Assembly (NCBI GenBank): GCA_963695705.1
Contig: CAVOHB010000004.1
Coordinates: 186,001 to 250,000, forward strand
Reading direction: 5' to 3'
Length of the DNA: 64,000 bases
DNA from: JBKPNJ01 sp963695705
GTDB taxonomy: Bacteria; Actinomycetota; Actinomycetes; Propionibacteriales; Nocardioidaceae
Shown: positions 19,593-30,551 of the stretch, one piece after another
Position numbering within the stretch: the first letter of the stretch is position 1
Layout: the number at the start of each line of letters is the position of its first letter
Notes under the pieces: model-generated
Told to the model about the DNA's origin: nothing
Databases searched by the model: none
What the model saw: the letters and a program-made list of their open reading frames with translations, nothing else
Made by a program: the position numbers and the translations under genes

Positions 19593-20288
19593 GTGATCGC
19601 ACCTCACCTGACCGGCCTCGGCTGGCTCGACCCGAACACGCTGGTCGACTCGTTCGGCCAGTACGCGCTCTGGGGTGTGCTCTTCATCATCTTCGCCGAG
19701 TGTGGCCTGTTACTCGGCTTCTTCCTCCCCGGCGACACGCTGCTCTTCAGCGTCGGGCTACTGGTCAACCAGGGCACCATCGACTATCCGATCTGGCTTG
19801 TCTGCCTGATTCTCACGATCGGCGCCATCGTCGGCAACGCGATCGGGTACGAGATCGGTCACCGGGCCGGCCCCCCGATCCTGCAGCGCTCGCGCGGACG
19901 CCTGATCAGACCGGAGTACGTCCGGCGGACACAGGCCTTCTTCGACCGGTACGGCGCACCGGCGATCATGCTGGCCCGGTTCGTGCCGATCGTCCGTACG
20001 CTCATCACCGTGACCGCCGGTGTCGCACAGATGAGCCGGCGGCGCTTCCTCATCTACAGCACCGTGGGCGGCGTCGCCTGGGTGTGCAGCATCACCCTGC
20101 TCGGGTACTTTCTCGGCGACATCGCGTTCGTGCGCGACCACATCGAACCGCGGCTCGACCTGCTCATCCTCGCCGCCCTCGTGATCTCGATCGTGCCGGT
20201 CGGCGTGCACATGCTGCTCGACCGACGCAAGTCCGCCGGCGAGGTTCGTCAGGAGTCGAGTACCAGTTCGCCGACCCCGAAGGCATAA
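19593..20288 (+). CDS. DedA family integral membrane protein
   Basis: A 231-residue protein with about five hydrophobic segments. FFLPGDTLLFSVGLLVNQG and ARFVPIVRTLITVTAGVAQM are the two hallmark stretches of the DedA/VTT family, members of which act as phospholipid (undecaprenyl-phosphate or PE) flippases or scramblases in the cytoplasmic membrane. GTG 19593 is used because the preceding frame is antisense to the methyltransferase. Its 3' end overlaps that of the convergent pyrE gene by 40 bp, so the last 13 residues are encoded opposite the pyrE C-terminus. Confidence 0.9.
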   Translation: MIAPHLTGLGWLDPNTLVDSFGQYALWGVLFIIFAECGLLLGFFLPGDTLLFSVGLLVNQGTIDYPIWLVCLILTIGAIVGNAIGYEIGHRAGPPILQRSRGRLIRPEYVRRTQAFFDRYGAPAIMLARFVPIVRTLITVTAGVAQMSRRRFLIYSTVGGVAWVCSITLLGYFLGDIAFVRDHIEPRLDLLILAALVISIVPVGVHMLLDRRKSAGEVRQESSTSSPTPKA

Positions 20289-20806
20289 CGGTATTCGGCG
20301 CCGTGCGACTCGATGTTCTCGCGTGCGCCGGTGGCCCGGTCCACGATCACGGCCACCGCGACCACGTCGGCGCCGGCTTCGCGCAGCGCCTCGACAGCGG
20401 CAAGAACCGAGTCGCCGGTGGTGGACGTGTCCTCCACGGCCAGAACGCGCCGCCCCTTCACGTCCGGCCCTTCGATCCGTCGCTGCATGCCGTGCTGCTT
20501 CTCCGCCTTGCGCACGACGAACGCGTCCAGTGACCGTCCCTGCGCCGCAGCGGCGTGCATCATGGCCATGGCCACCGGGTCCGCGCCCAGCGTGAGACCT
20601 CCCACCGCGTCAAAGCGTAGGTCGTCGGTCAGCTCGAGCATCACCCTGCCGACGAGTGGTGCGGCCTCGGCGTCGAGCGTGATGCGGCGGAGGTCGACGT
20701 AGTAGTCAGCCTGACGACCCGACGAGAGCGTGACGGTCTCGTGCACCACGGCCTTGGCGTTGATCTGATCGAGCAACGCACCACGTTGGCTCCGACGGGC
20801 ATCCAT
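20249..20806 (-). CDS. pyrE: Orotate phosphoribosyltransferase
   Basis: Transfers phosphoribose from PRPP to orotate, the fifth step of pyrimidine synthesis. The 185-residue product has the PRPP-binding motif VLAVEDTSTTGDSVLAAVE near residue 122, the mobile loop VVRKAEKQHGMQRRIEG, and the YYVDLRRITLD and GGLTLGADPVAMAM segments. ATG 20806 is chosen; the frame starts three codons earlier at a non-ATG codon. The 3' end overlaps dedA tail-to-tail by 40 bp. Confidence 0.95.
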   Translation of the reverse strand: MDARRSQRGALLDQINAKAVVHETVTLSSGRQADYYVDLRRITLDAEAAPLVGRVMLELTDDLRFDAVGGLTLGADPVAMAMMHAAAAQGRSLDAFVVRKAEKQHGMQRRIEGPDVKGRRVLAVEDTSTTGDSVLAAVEALREAGADVVAVAVIVDRATGARENIESHGAEYRYAFGVGELVLDS

Positions 20807-20864
20807 TGGTAGCACCTTACGGGCGCCGCGACTGACGACAGACGAGGTGGCTTAGAGTCGGCGC

Positions 20865-22034
20865 GTGACCCAGGCCCGGCTCGCGCACCGTCTGCAGCAC
20901 CTGGGGACGACGATCTTCGCCGAGATGTCGGCGCTGGCGGTGCGTACGAAGTCGGTCAACCTCGGCCAGGGCTTCCCCGACAGCGACGGCCCGGACGAGA
21001 TCATCGAGTCCGCCGTCGCCGCGCTGCGGTCGGGACGGAACCAGTACGCACCCGGGATCGGCATTCCCGCGCTGCGGGCGGCTGTAGCCGACCACCAGAG
21101 TCGCTTCTACGATCAGCGATTCGATCCCGACTCCGAGGTGCTCATCACCACGGGTGCCACCGAGGCGATCGCGGCGTCGCTGCTCGCGCTCATCGAGCCC
21201 GGCGACGAGGTCGTCGCGCTCGAGCCCTACTACGACTCGTATGCGGCCGGCATCGCGATGGCGGGGGGCATCCGTGTGCCGGTCACCCTCCATGCCCCGG
21301 ACTTCCGGCTCGACACCGACGCCCTGCGCGCCGCGATCACCGCCCGGACGAGGGCGCTGCTGATCAACTCCCCGCACAACCCGACCGGGACCGTCCTGGA
21401 CGACGCCGAGCTGCGGTGCATCGCCGAGCTCGCCAACGAGCACGATCTGCTGGTGATCACCGACGAGGTCTATGAGCACCTGACGTTCGACGGGCATGCG
21501 CATCTTCCGCTCGCGTCCTACGACGGCATGCGCGACCGGACGGTGACGATATCCAGCGCCGGCAAGACGTTCTCGTTCACCGGTTGGAAGGTCGGCTGGG
21601 TGTGCGCCAGCGCCGCCCTCGTCGCGGCCGTCAACACTGCGAAACAGTTCCTGACGTTCACGTCCGGGGCGCCGCTGCAGCCTGCCGTCGCCGACGCGCT
21701 CGCGCTGCCCGACGACTACTTCGTGGAGTTCCGGAACACGCTGCAGGCCAAGCGTGACCGGCTCTGCTCCGGCCTGCGTGAGCTGGGGTTCCAGGTGTAC
21801 GTGCCCCAGGGGACCTACTTCGTCACCACCGACATCCGGCCACTCGGTTTCGACGACGGCGTGGAGTTCTGCCGTGGCCTTCCCGAGCGGGCAGGAGTGG
21901 TGGCGATACCGCACCAGGTGTTCTACGACCACATCGACGTCGGTCGGCCGCTGGTGCGCTGGGCGTTCTGCAAGCGCGACCAGGTCATCGACGAGGCGCT
22001 TTCCAGGCTTCGGGTCGGGCTGCGCGCGCGCTAG
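20865..22034 (+). CDS. Class I/II PLP-dependent aminotransferase
   Basis: A 389-residue fold-type I aminotransferase. Visible features are LGQGFPDSDGPDEI, NQYAPGIGIPALRAAVA, the PLP-phosphate segment TTGATEAIAASLLAL, INSPHNPTGTVL, ITDEVYEHLTFDG (Asp to the PLP nitrogen) and SSAGKTFSFTGWKVGW with the Schiff-base Lys. The length and the FPDSDGP start fit the succinyldiaminopimelate aminotransferase DapC/kynurenine aminotransferase-like group common in actinobacteria. Starts at GTG 20865, divergent from pyrE by 58 bp. The exact substrate is uncertain. Confidence 0.85.
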   Translation: MTQARLAHRLQHLGTTIFAEMSALAVRTKSVNLGQGFPDSDGPDEIIESAVAALRSGRNQYAPGIGIPALRAAVADHQSRFYDQRFDPDSEVLITTGATEAIAASLLALIEPGDEVVALEPYYDSYAAGIAMAGGIRVPVTLHAPDFRLDTDALRAAITARTRALLINSPHNPTGTVLDDAELRCIAELANEHDLLVITDEVYEHLTFDGHAHLPLASYDGMRDRTVTISSAGKTFSFTGWKVGWVCASAALVAAVNTAKQFLTFTSGAPLQPAVADALALPDDYFVEFRNTLQAKRDRLCSGLRELGFQVYVPQGTYFVTTDIRPLGFDDGVEFCRGLPERAGVVAIPHQVFYDHIDVGRPLVRWAFCKRDQVIDEALSRLRVGLRAR

Positions 22035-22049
22035 CGGCGCGGTCAGGCC

Positions 22050-22571
22050 TCAGCGCAGCTTCGGTACCCGCTGGCGGTAGCCGGCCGTCCCGGGAACGTC
22101 GCCGGCCGAGTACCACGCGCGCGCAGGTCGCGTCCAGAGAAGCCCCACGCAGGCGATGACGTACACCGTGTACGGCAGCCCGACGGCCCCCGAGGCGAAC
22201 GGCCCGACGAACGCGGTGACCACGTAGACGGCCGCCATGGCGGTCAGGGCGATGCGCGCCCAGTTGCGCCGCGCTGCGGCCAGGGCGGCGACCGCGGTGA
22301 TCAGCACGGCCCAGCCGATCATCACGGCGCCGGTGACTCGGACCTGCGTGACGAGGGAGGCCGGGTCGGAGGTGCTCTGGATCCGGCTCCGGTACTCGCG
22401 CAGGAACCCGTCATCGGAGGCCAGGAACAGGAACAGGACACCGAACGCGAGGGTCGCGGCCGCGCCGACCCAGCTCATCGCGACCGCCGCCGTCACGTGG
22501 CCGGGCCGGTCGTCGGTGCGAGGCATCGACGTTCGCTGACTGCTCACCCGGGCTCCTTTGCTCCTGGTCAC
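22050..22571 (-). CDS. Small integral membrane protein, four predicted TM segments
   Basis: No recognised function. The 173-residue product has a polar 25-residue N-terminus, then hydrophobic segments at roughly 28-50, 80-97, 105-120 and 130-147, and ends in a basic tail after GLLWTRPARAWY. The same four-segment plan and the LLWTR.AR.W ending occur in the upstream neighbour (22568-23014), so the two are probably ancient tandem duplicates. Starts GTG 22571, overlapping the stop of the neighbour by four bases. Confidence 0.7.
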   Translation of the reverse strand: MTRSKGARVSSQRTSMPRTDDRPGHVTAAVAMSWVGAAATLAFGVLFLFLASDDGFLREYRSRIQSTSDPASLVTQVRVTGAVMIGWAVLITAVAALAAARRNWARIALTAMAAVYVVTAFVGPFASGAVGLPYTVYVIACVGLLWTRPARAWYSAGDVPGTAGYRQRVPKLR

Positions 22572-23014
22572 AGCCTAGGCGGCCGGGGTGGCGGAGCGAA
22601 CCAGGAGCGTGCGGCGCGGGTCCACAGCAGCCCGACGCCGACCGCGATGTACGCGAACGCGAACACGCCCGGGATACCTGCGAGCAGCACTAACGCGGCG
22701 GTCACCGAGCCGACTGCGGTGAGCCCGATGCGGGACCCGCGGTGACCCCGGAGCACGAAGATCCCCAGAACCAGAGCGACGACGCACAGGACTGCGGAGA
22801 CGGTGATGCCGATCCGCAGCCAGGTCAGTGCCGTGTTGACATCGATCGACGAGAACCTCTGCTGAGCCAGCAGCCGGTCGACCTCGTCCCGGACCGGTCC
22901 GGAGTCGAGCTGGGTGATCGCCGAGAACGCGCTGCCCAGCCCGACCACGGCTCCGACCACCGCCATCAGGCCGGCGATCGACACCTGACGCGGTCGAGCG
23001 GTCAGCTGGCTCAC
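22568..23014 (-). CDS. Small integral membrane protein, paralogue of the adjacent gene
   Basis: No recognised function. The 148-residue product has hydrophobic segments at about 12-33, 72-88, 96-110 and 115-128, with a polar loop after the first (LDSGPVRDEVDRLLAQQRFS) that probably faces outward. It ends GLLWTRAARSWFAPPPRPPRL, matching the ending of the downstream gene. It starts at GTG 23014 and is followed with a 4-bp overlap by its paralogue. A 10-bp tandem repeat separates it from the end of clpB. Confidence 0.7.
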   Translation of the reverse strand: MSQLTARPRQVSIAGLMAVVGAVVGLGSAFSAITQLDSGPVRDEVDRLLAQQRFSSIDVNTALTWLRIGITVSAVLCVVALVLGIFVLRGHRGSRIGLTAVGSVTAALVLLAGIPGVFAFAYIAVGVGLLWTRAARSWFAPPPRPPRL

Positions 23015-23030
23015 CTGGTCTTTCCCATCA

Positions 23031-23067
23031 CGGCCCAGTACGGCCCATTACGGCCCATTACGGCCCA

Positions 23068-23070
<3 letters not shown>
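23031..23070. repeat. 10-bp tandem repeat at the clpB stop codon
   Basis: Four head-to-tail copies of CGGCCCATTA (the first with G for T) cover 23031-23070. The last copy includes the clpB stop codon and touches the last codon. It is a perfect short tandem array of the type that expands or contracts by slippage; here such changes would fall mostly outside the coding sequence. Confidence 0.85.
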
Positions 23071-25668
<2,598 letters not shown>

Positions 25669-25750
25669 GGTGATGAGTCCTCAGATCAGTTGTACGTGTC
25701 GTGTTGTGTCGTGTCGTCGAAGGCGTGTCTCTGACATCAACGTCACCAGA

Positions 25751-25784
25751 GTTGAGTGCATTCCGCTCAACTCTCAGCATATTA
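25751..25784 (-). promoter_or_regulatory. clpB promoter with HspR (HAIR) operator
   Basis: On the minus strand a -10-like TAATAT (25779-25784) precedes the inverted repeat GTTGAGC-N7-ACTCAAC (25751-25771), a near match to the HAIR consensus CTTGAGT-N7-ACTCAAG. The repeat would cover the transcription start, so HspR binding should block initiation. A good -35 hexamer is not visible. Confidence 0.75.
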
Positions 25785-25868
25785 GTCGGCCGTACACACC
25801 CTCATAGTGTGATCCGCGAGCTGGCGTGCAGGTCGTGCGGGTTCGGCTGCGGGCTGATCGGACGGCGG

Positions 25869-25952
25869 CCAACAAGCCGGATGGCGCGTCAACAACCGTC
25901 GGATCGCGTGAAACAAGTGTCGGATCGCGTGAAACAAGTGTCGGATGACGGC
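25869..25952 (+). repeat. 21-bp tandem repeat, locus 3 (4 units)
   Basis: Units begin near 25869 (degenerate, CCAACAAGCCGGAT), and at 25890, 25911 and 25932 (CAACAACCGTCGGAT, then AAACAAGTGTCGGAT twice). The last two intact units are identical over 15 bases and separated by CGCGTG. The array ends some 35-50 bp before coding similarity to DctA begins, so it may sit at a rearrangement breakpoint. Confidence 0.85.
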
Positions 25953-25984
25953 GAACCCCTGCTTTTCCGGCGCGTGCGCCCGGG

Positions 25985-26331
25985 ATTCGAGGGTCCGCAG
26001 CGCCTCCAAGGGCGCCGCCGCCGTCACCGGCGCCGGCCTCGCCACCCTCGCGGCCGGGCTCCAGTCGCACAAACCCGCGCTTCTCGACGGCGTAGGGCTC
26101 ATCGTCGGCATCGACCGGTTCATGTCCGAGGCCCGGGCGCTGACCAACTTCTCCGGCAACGCTGTCGCGACGATCCTGGTCGGGACCTGGGTGAACGAGA
26201 TCGACAACGACCAGGCCCGCCGCGTACTCGACGGGGAGGATCCGTTCGACGAGGAGGCGTTCAGCGAGGGAGAGGACCGTCGCCACGAACGGGCGCACGA
26301 GGAGGGGCACGTCGGGCAGCCCGGCACCTAG
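25985..26331 (+). pseudogene. Remnant of a dicarboxylate:cation symporter (DctA), C-terminal part only
   Basis: About 105 codons match the end of DctA-type C4-dicarboxylate symporters: SKGAAAVTGAGLATLAAGL, then GLIVGIDRFMSEARALTNFS, NAVATILVGTWVNEID and an acidic tail to the stop at 26331. The family is about 430-460 residues, so roughly three quarters of the gene, including all earlier membrane helices, is missing. Similarity begins shortly after a 21-bp repeat array. An ATG at 25945 exists but lies in the repeat-adjacent sequence and gives no sensible N-terminus. It is bounded by clpB (divergent) and hspR (convergent). A functional product is unlikely. Confidence 0.8.
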
Positions 26332-26355
26332 CAGCCGCGGCCGTTGCGGACCCGG

Positions 26356-26784
26356 TCAGCGCTGGTACCGCTGCAACCGCCACAGCACCACGGCGTGGCC
26401 TGCACTGTCGACCGGAATCGGCAGGTTCGTCGCCGTGGCCAGGGCGGCGTGCGCGGCGTCGAGAGCCGACTGAAGCTCCGCGGCACGCGCCTGGAGTGAC
26501 TCGACCTGCTGCTCGAGCTCGAGGACGCGCCTGACACCCTCCAGACCCATGCCCATGCCCACCAAGCGGGATACCTCCCGCAGCTGCTGGATGTCGCGCC
26601 AGGAGTAACGCCGGCCGCCGCCACCGGCCCGGCCCGGGCTGACCAGGCCGATGCGGTCGTAGCCGCGCAGCGTCTGCGGGTGCATTCCCGAGAGCTCCGC
26701 CGCGACGCTGATCACGAAGACCTTGGCATCGGGGTTGTCGACGGGATCGGTGACAGGACCGGACGCGAGCGGAGTCTTCTCCAC
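26356..26784 (-). CDS. hspR: MerR-family heat-shock repressor HspR
   Basis: Represses dnaK and clpB by binding HAIR repeats, in feedback with DnaK. The 142-residue protein has the MerR winged-helix at residues 15-80 (ISVAAELSGMHPQTLRGYDR, then GLVSPGRAGGGGRRYSWRDI) and a coiled coil (LELEQQVESLQARAAELQSA). GTG 26784 lies one base after the dnaJ stop and follows GAAGGGA; the frame continues upstream but only as an antisense/out-of-frame overlap with dnaJ. It is the last gene of dnaK-grpE-dnaJ-hspR. Confidence 0.93.
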   Translation of the reverse strand: MEKTPLASGPVTDPVDNPDAKVFVISVAAELSGMHPQTLRGYDRIGLVSPGRAGGGGRRYSWRDIQQLREVSRLVGMGMGLEGVRRVLELEQQVESLQARAAELQSALDAAHAALATATNLPIPVDSAGHAVVLWRLQRYQR

Positions 26785-26785
26785 G

Positions 26786-27925
26786 TCAGGGTCCCTTCGG
26801 CTCCGCGCCGGCGTGCGGGACCGCGCCGGAGGTCGCGGCGGCGTAGGCCTGGAGCGCCTCACGGGCAGTGTCGTCCAGCTCGGTCGGCACCACGACCTCG
26901 ACCGTCGCGAGCAGGTCGCCCTTCGTGCCGTCGCGCCGCGTCACGCCCCGGCCGCGGACCCGGAACGCCCGCCCTCCGGGAGTGCCCGCAGGCACCTTGA
27001 GCGTGACGCGGGAGCCGTTGAGAGTGGGCACGGCGACCTCGCCGCCGAGCGCGGCCACCTCGAAGGGCACCGGCACGGTGATCGTGAGGTTGTCCCCGCT
27101 CCGTCCGAACACCGGGTGCTCCTTGACATGAACCGTGACGTACAGGTCGCCTGCGGGACCGCCGCGCTCTCCCGGCGCCCCCTTGCCGCGCAGCCGGATC
27201 CGCTGTCCGTCACGCACGCCGGCCGGTATCCGCACCCGCATCGTGTGGGTGGACGTGCCCCTTCCGGACCCGTGGCACTGGGGGCAGGGATCGTCAACGA
27301 TCAGGCCGCGACCGCGGCAGTCGCGACAGGGCTCGGGGATGCTGAACCCGCCCTGGCTGTTCATGGTCATGCCGGAGCCCTCGCAGGTCGGGCAGACCCG
27401 GGGAACCGTGCCGCTCTTGGCCCCGGTGCCGTGGCAGACGGGACAGGGGGCGTCGCTGGTCATCCGCAATGGCACCGTGACGCCGTCGATCGCCTGCTGG
27501 AACTCCAGCGACGCCTCGGTCTCGACGTCTGCTCCACGCCGCGGCTGCGAGGTCGTGGTCCGGCCCCTGCCCGAGTTGAAGATACCGCCGAGCAGGTCGC
27601 CCAGGCCTCCCCCGCCGGCACCGCCCTGGCCGAACAGGTCCCCGACATCGAAACCGCCGCCGCCGCGCGGGAAGCGGACGCCTCCGCCACCGAACAGCGC
27701 CCGCTGCTCGTCGTACTCCTTGCGCTTGGCCGGGTCGGACAGCACCGAGTAGGCCTCGGAGATCTCCTTGAACCGGCCGTCCGCCTTGGGGTCGTCAGGG
27801 TGGGCGTCTGGGTGGTTGGCGCGGGCAAGCTTGCGATAGGACTTCTTGATCTCGTCAGCCGTCGCGTCCTTGGAAAGCCCAAGGACCTTGTAGAAGTCCT
27901 TGTTCATCCAGTCTGTGCTGCTCAT
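26786..27925 (-). CDS. dnaJ: Chaperone DnaJ
   Basis: Co-chaperone that delivers unfolded clients to DnaK and stimulates its ATPase. The 379-residue product has the J domain at residues 9-75 with the HPD tripeptide (ARANHPDAHPDD), a Gly/Phe-rich region with FPRGGGGFDVGDLFGQGG, and four CxxCxGxG zinc repeats (CPVCHGTG, CPTCEGSG, CRDCRGRG, CPQCHGSG). Two C-terminal substrate-binding barrels follow. ATG 27925 begins 24 bp after the grpE stop. It is a type I DnaJ, like DnaJ1 of other actinobacteria. Confidence 0.96.
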   Translation of the reverse strand: MSSTDWMNKDFYKVLGLSKDATADEIKKSYRKLARANHPDAHPDDPKADGRFKEISEAYSVLSDPAKRKEYDEQRALFGGGGVRFPRGGGGFDVGDLFGQGGAGGGGLGDLLGGIFNSGRGRTTTSQPRRGADVETEASLEFQQAIDGVTVPLRMTSDAPCPVCHGTGAKSGTVPRVCPTCEGSGMTMNSQGGFSIPEPCRDCRGRGLIVDDPCPQCHGSGRGTSTHTMRVRIPAGVRDGQRIRLRGKGAPGERGGPAGDLYVTVHVKEHPVFGRSGDNLTITVPVPFEVAALGGEVAVPTLNGSRVTLKVPAGTPGGRAFRVRGRGVTRRDGTKGDLLATVEVVVPTELDDTAREALQAYAAATSGAVPHAGAEPKGP

Positions 27926-27949
27926 GCCGCCATCACCTCCGCCCTGACA

Positions 27950-28693
27950 TCAGCCCTGTTGCTCGTTTGATTCCCCGGCGTCGCCGACCTCGCCGTCGGC
28001 CCGATCATCTCCGACGTACGTCTCCGCGGTGATCGACTCATCCAGCGAGGTGTCCTGAGCTGTCACGGGCTCGGGCTCGATGACCGCCACGCGGGCGGGT
28101 CGCACGATCCGCTCGCCGATCCGGTAGCCGGGGGCGAGGATCATCCCGGCGGTCGGTTCGGATACCTGATCGGAGTACGAGTGCATCAGTGCCTCGTGGA
28201 TCCGAGGGTCGAACCGGTCACCGGTGTCGGCGAACCTCACCAGTCCCAGCCCTCCGACGACCCGCTCCAACGACTCGGCGACCGCCTTGAAGCCGCCCTC
28301 GAGCTCACCGTGCTCGCGCGCCCGGCCGATGTCGTCGAGGACTGGCAGCAACTGGGCGACGACGTTGGCGACGGCCGAGTCACGCGCGACCTCGCGGTCC
28401 CGGTCGACTCGCCGCTTGTAGTTGACGTACTCGGCCTGCAGCCGCTGCAGGTCCGATGTGCGCTCGGCCAGCTTGGCCTCGAGCTCGCTGCTCTGGTCAT
28501 CGGTCTGGGCCGGCGTGCCGTTGGGCGCGCCTGGTGTCCCGGGCGCCGCAGCCGGTTGCCCGGCCGGTTCGGCAGCCGCACGTTCGCGCGGCTCCCGAAC
28601 CTTGCCGGTCACCGGGTCGATGCGTCGACGATCTCGGATCACCGGGCCCTCAGAATCCCCTGGCTCTCGATCGTGGTCGGGCGCCTGGGTCAC
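27950..28693 (-). CDS. grpE: Nucleotide exchange factor GrpE
   Basis: Exchanges ADP for ATP on DnaK. The 247-residue protein has a long disordered, charged N-terminus (about 70 residues rich in Pro/Ala/Gln), the coiled coil LERTSDLQRLQAEYVNYKRR-like helix at 70-105, and the beta-wing domain with LVRFADTGDRFDPRIHEAL and GYRIGERIVRPARVAV. It also has an acidic extension of about 40 residues after the core. GTG 28693 overlaps the dnaK stop (GTGA), so translation is coupled. Confidence 0.95.
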   Translation of the reverse strand: MTQAPDHDREPGDSEGPVIRDRRRIDPVTGKVREPRERAAAEPAGQPAAAPGTPGAPNGTPAQTDDQSSELEAKLAERTSDLQRLQAEYVNYKRRVDRDREVARDSAVANVVAQLLPVLDDIGRAREHGELEGGFKAVAESLERVVGGLGLVRFADTGDRFDPRIHEALMHSYSDQVSEPTAGMILAPGYRIGERIVRPARVAVIEPEPVTAQDTSLDESITAETYVGDDRADGEVGDAGESNEQQG

Positions 28694-30537
28694 TTCTGCT
28701 CGCTTCCGCTCTCGCCTTCGTCGACGATCTCGGCATCGACGACGTCCGCGTCCTCGGTGTCGGTGCTACCGGCCGGCCCGGGCTGCTCGGTGGACGCGCC
28801 GGGGTCGCTGTTGGCGTACATGGCCGCACCCATCTTCTGGCTCGACTCTCCGAGCTTGGTCGCCGCCGCCTTGATGGCGTCGGTGTCCTCACCCTCCAGG
28901 GCGGTCTTCAGCGACGAGACGTCGGCCTCGACCTCGGACCTGACGTCGGCCGGGATCTTGTCGGCGTTCTCGGCCAGGAACTTCTCGGTCGTGTAGACGG
29001 CGCTGTCGGCCTGGTTGCGGATCTCGACCTGCTCCCGGCGCTGACGGTCCTCCTCGGCGTACTGCTCGGCGTCGCGGATCATCTTCTCGATGTCGTCCTT
29101 GGACAGTGCCGAGCCGCCGGTGATCGTCATCGACTGCTCGCGGCCGGTGCCGCGGTCCTTGGCGGACACGTGCACGATCCCGTTGGCGTCGATGTCGAAG
29201 GTGACCTCGATCTGCGGGATGCCGCGTGGCGCGGGCGGCAGACCGGTCAGCTCGAACGTTCCGAGCATCTGGTTGGCCGCGGCCATCTCACGCTCACCCT
29301 GGTAGACCTGGATCGCGACCGACGGCTGGTTGTCGTCGGCGGTCGTGAAAACCTCGGACCGCTTGGTCGGGATCGTGGTGTTGCGCTCGATCAGCTTGGT
29401 CATCACGCCGCCCTTGGTCTCGATGCCCAGCGACAGCGGCGTGACGTCGAGCAGCAGGACGTCCTTGACCTCGCCCTTGAGCACACCGCTCTGCAGGGCG
29501 GCGCCGACCGCGACGACCTCGTCGGGGTTGACACCCTTGTTCGGGTCCTTGCCCGCGAGCTCCTTGACCAGGTCCGTGACCGCCGGCATCCTCGTCGAAC
29601 CCCCGACCAGGATCACGTGGTCGATCTGGCTGACGTTGATGTTGCCGTCCTTGATCACCTGCTTGAAGGGCTGCTTGGTGCGGTCGAGCAGGTCGGTGGT
29701 GAGCTTCTGGAACTCCGACCGGGTCAGCTTCTCCTCGAAGTGCAGCGGCCCGGTCTGCGCCAGCGTGATGTACGGGAGGTGGATCGAGGTCTCAGAGGAC
29801 GAGGACAGCTCGATCTTCGCCTTCTCCGCGGCCTCCTGCAGGCGCTGGCGGGCGATCTTGTCGGCACCGAGGTCCACGCCATGGGCGTTCTTGAACTTGT
29901 CCACCATCCAGTCGACGATGCGGCCGTCCCAGTCGTCGCCACCGAGGTGGTTGTCTCCGCTGGTGGCCTTCACCTCTACGACGCCCTCGCCGATCTCCAG
30001 CAACGAGACGTCGAACGTGCCACCGCCGAGGTCGAACACGAGGATCGTCTGGTCGGACTCCTTGTCGAGTCCGTAGGCCAGGGCGGCCGCGGTGGGCTCG
30101 TTGACGATGCGCTGGACGTTCAGCCCGGCGATCTCGCCGGCTTCCTTGGTGGCCTGGCGCTGGGCGTCACTGAAGTACGCCGGAACCGTGATGACGGCGT
30201 CCGTCACCGGCTCGCCGAGGTATGCCTCGGCGTCGCGCTTGAGCTTCTGCAGGACGAACGCCGAGATCTGCTGGGCGGTGAACTCCTTGCCGTCGATCTG
30301 ACGCTTCCAGTCCGTGCCCATGTGGCGCTTGACGGACCGGATCGTACGGTCGACGTTGGTGACGGCCTGCCGCTTGGCGACCTCACCGACGAGGACCTCG
30401 CCGTTCTTGGCGAAAGCCACCACCGAAGGAGTCGTGCGTGCTCCCTCGGCGTTGGCAATGACGGTGGGGTCGCCACCTTCGAGCACGGCCACGACGGAGT
30501 TCGTCGTGCCGAGGTCGATTCCGACCGCGCGGGCCAT
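28690..30537 (-). CDS. dnaK: Chaperone DnaK (Hsp70)
   Basis: Central ATP-dependent chaperone. The 615-residue product begins MARAVGIDLGTTNSVVAVLE, with the phosphate loops IGIDLGTT-type and FDLGGGTFDVSLLE, the IVNEPTAAALAYGLD connect motif, ILVGGSTRMPAVTDLV, and the beta-sandwich and lid domains. It ends in an acidic tail (DAEIVDEGESG). ATG 30537 has GGAGG 6 bases upstream; the frame extends to 30597 but that covers the promoter. A 712-residue open frame on the opposite strand is a shadow caused by the codon bias of dnaK. Confidence 0.98.
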   Translation of the reverse strand: MARAVGIDLGTTNSVVAVLEGGDPTVIANAEGARTTPSVVAFAKNGEVLVGEVAKRQAVTNVDRTIRSVKRHMGTDWKRQIDGKEFTAQQISAFVLQKLKRDAEAYLGEPVTDAVITVPAYFSDAQRQATKEAGEIAGLNVQRIVNEPTAAALAYGLDKESDQTILVFDLGGGTFDVSLLEIGEGVVEVKATSGDNHLGGDDWDGRIVDWMVDKFKNAHGVDLGADKIARQRLQEAAEKAKIELSSSSETSIHLPYITLAQTGPLHFEEKLTRSEFQKLTTDLLDRTKQPFKQVIKDGNINVSQIDHVILVGGSTRMPAVTDLVKELAGKDPNKGVNPDEVVAVGAALQSGVLKGEVKDVLLLDVTPLSLGIETKGGVMTKLIERNTTIPTKRSEVFTTADDNQPSVAIQVYQGEREMAAANQMLGTFELTGLPPAPRGIPQIEVTFDIDANGIVHVSAKDRGTGREQSMTITGGSALSKDDIEKMIRDAEQYAEEDRQRREQVEIRNQADSAVYTTEKFLAENADKIPADVRSEVEADVSSLKTALEGEDTDAIKAAATKLGESSQKMGAAMYANSDPGASTEQPGPAGSTDTEDADVVDAEIVDEGESGSEQK

Positions 30538-30551
30538 GTATACCTCCACGA

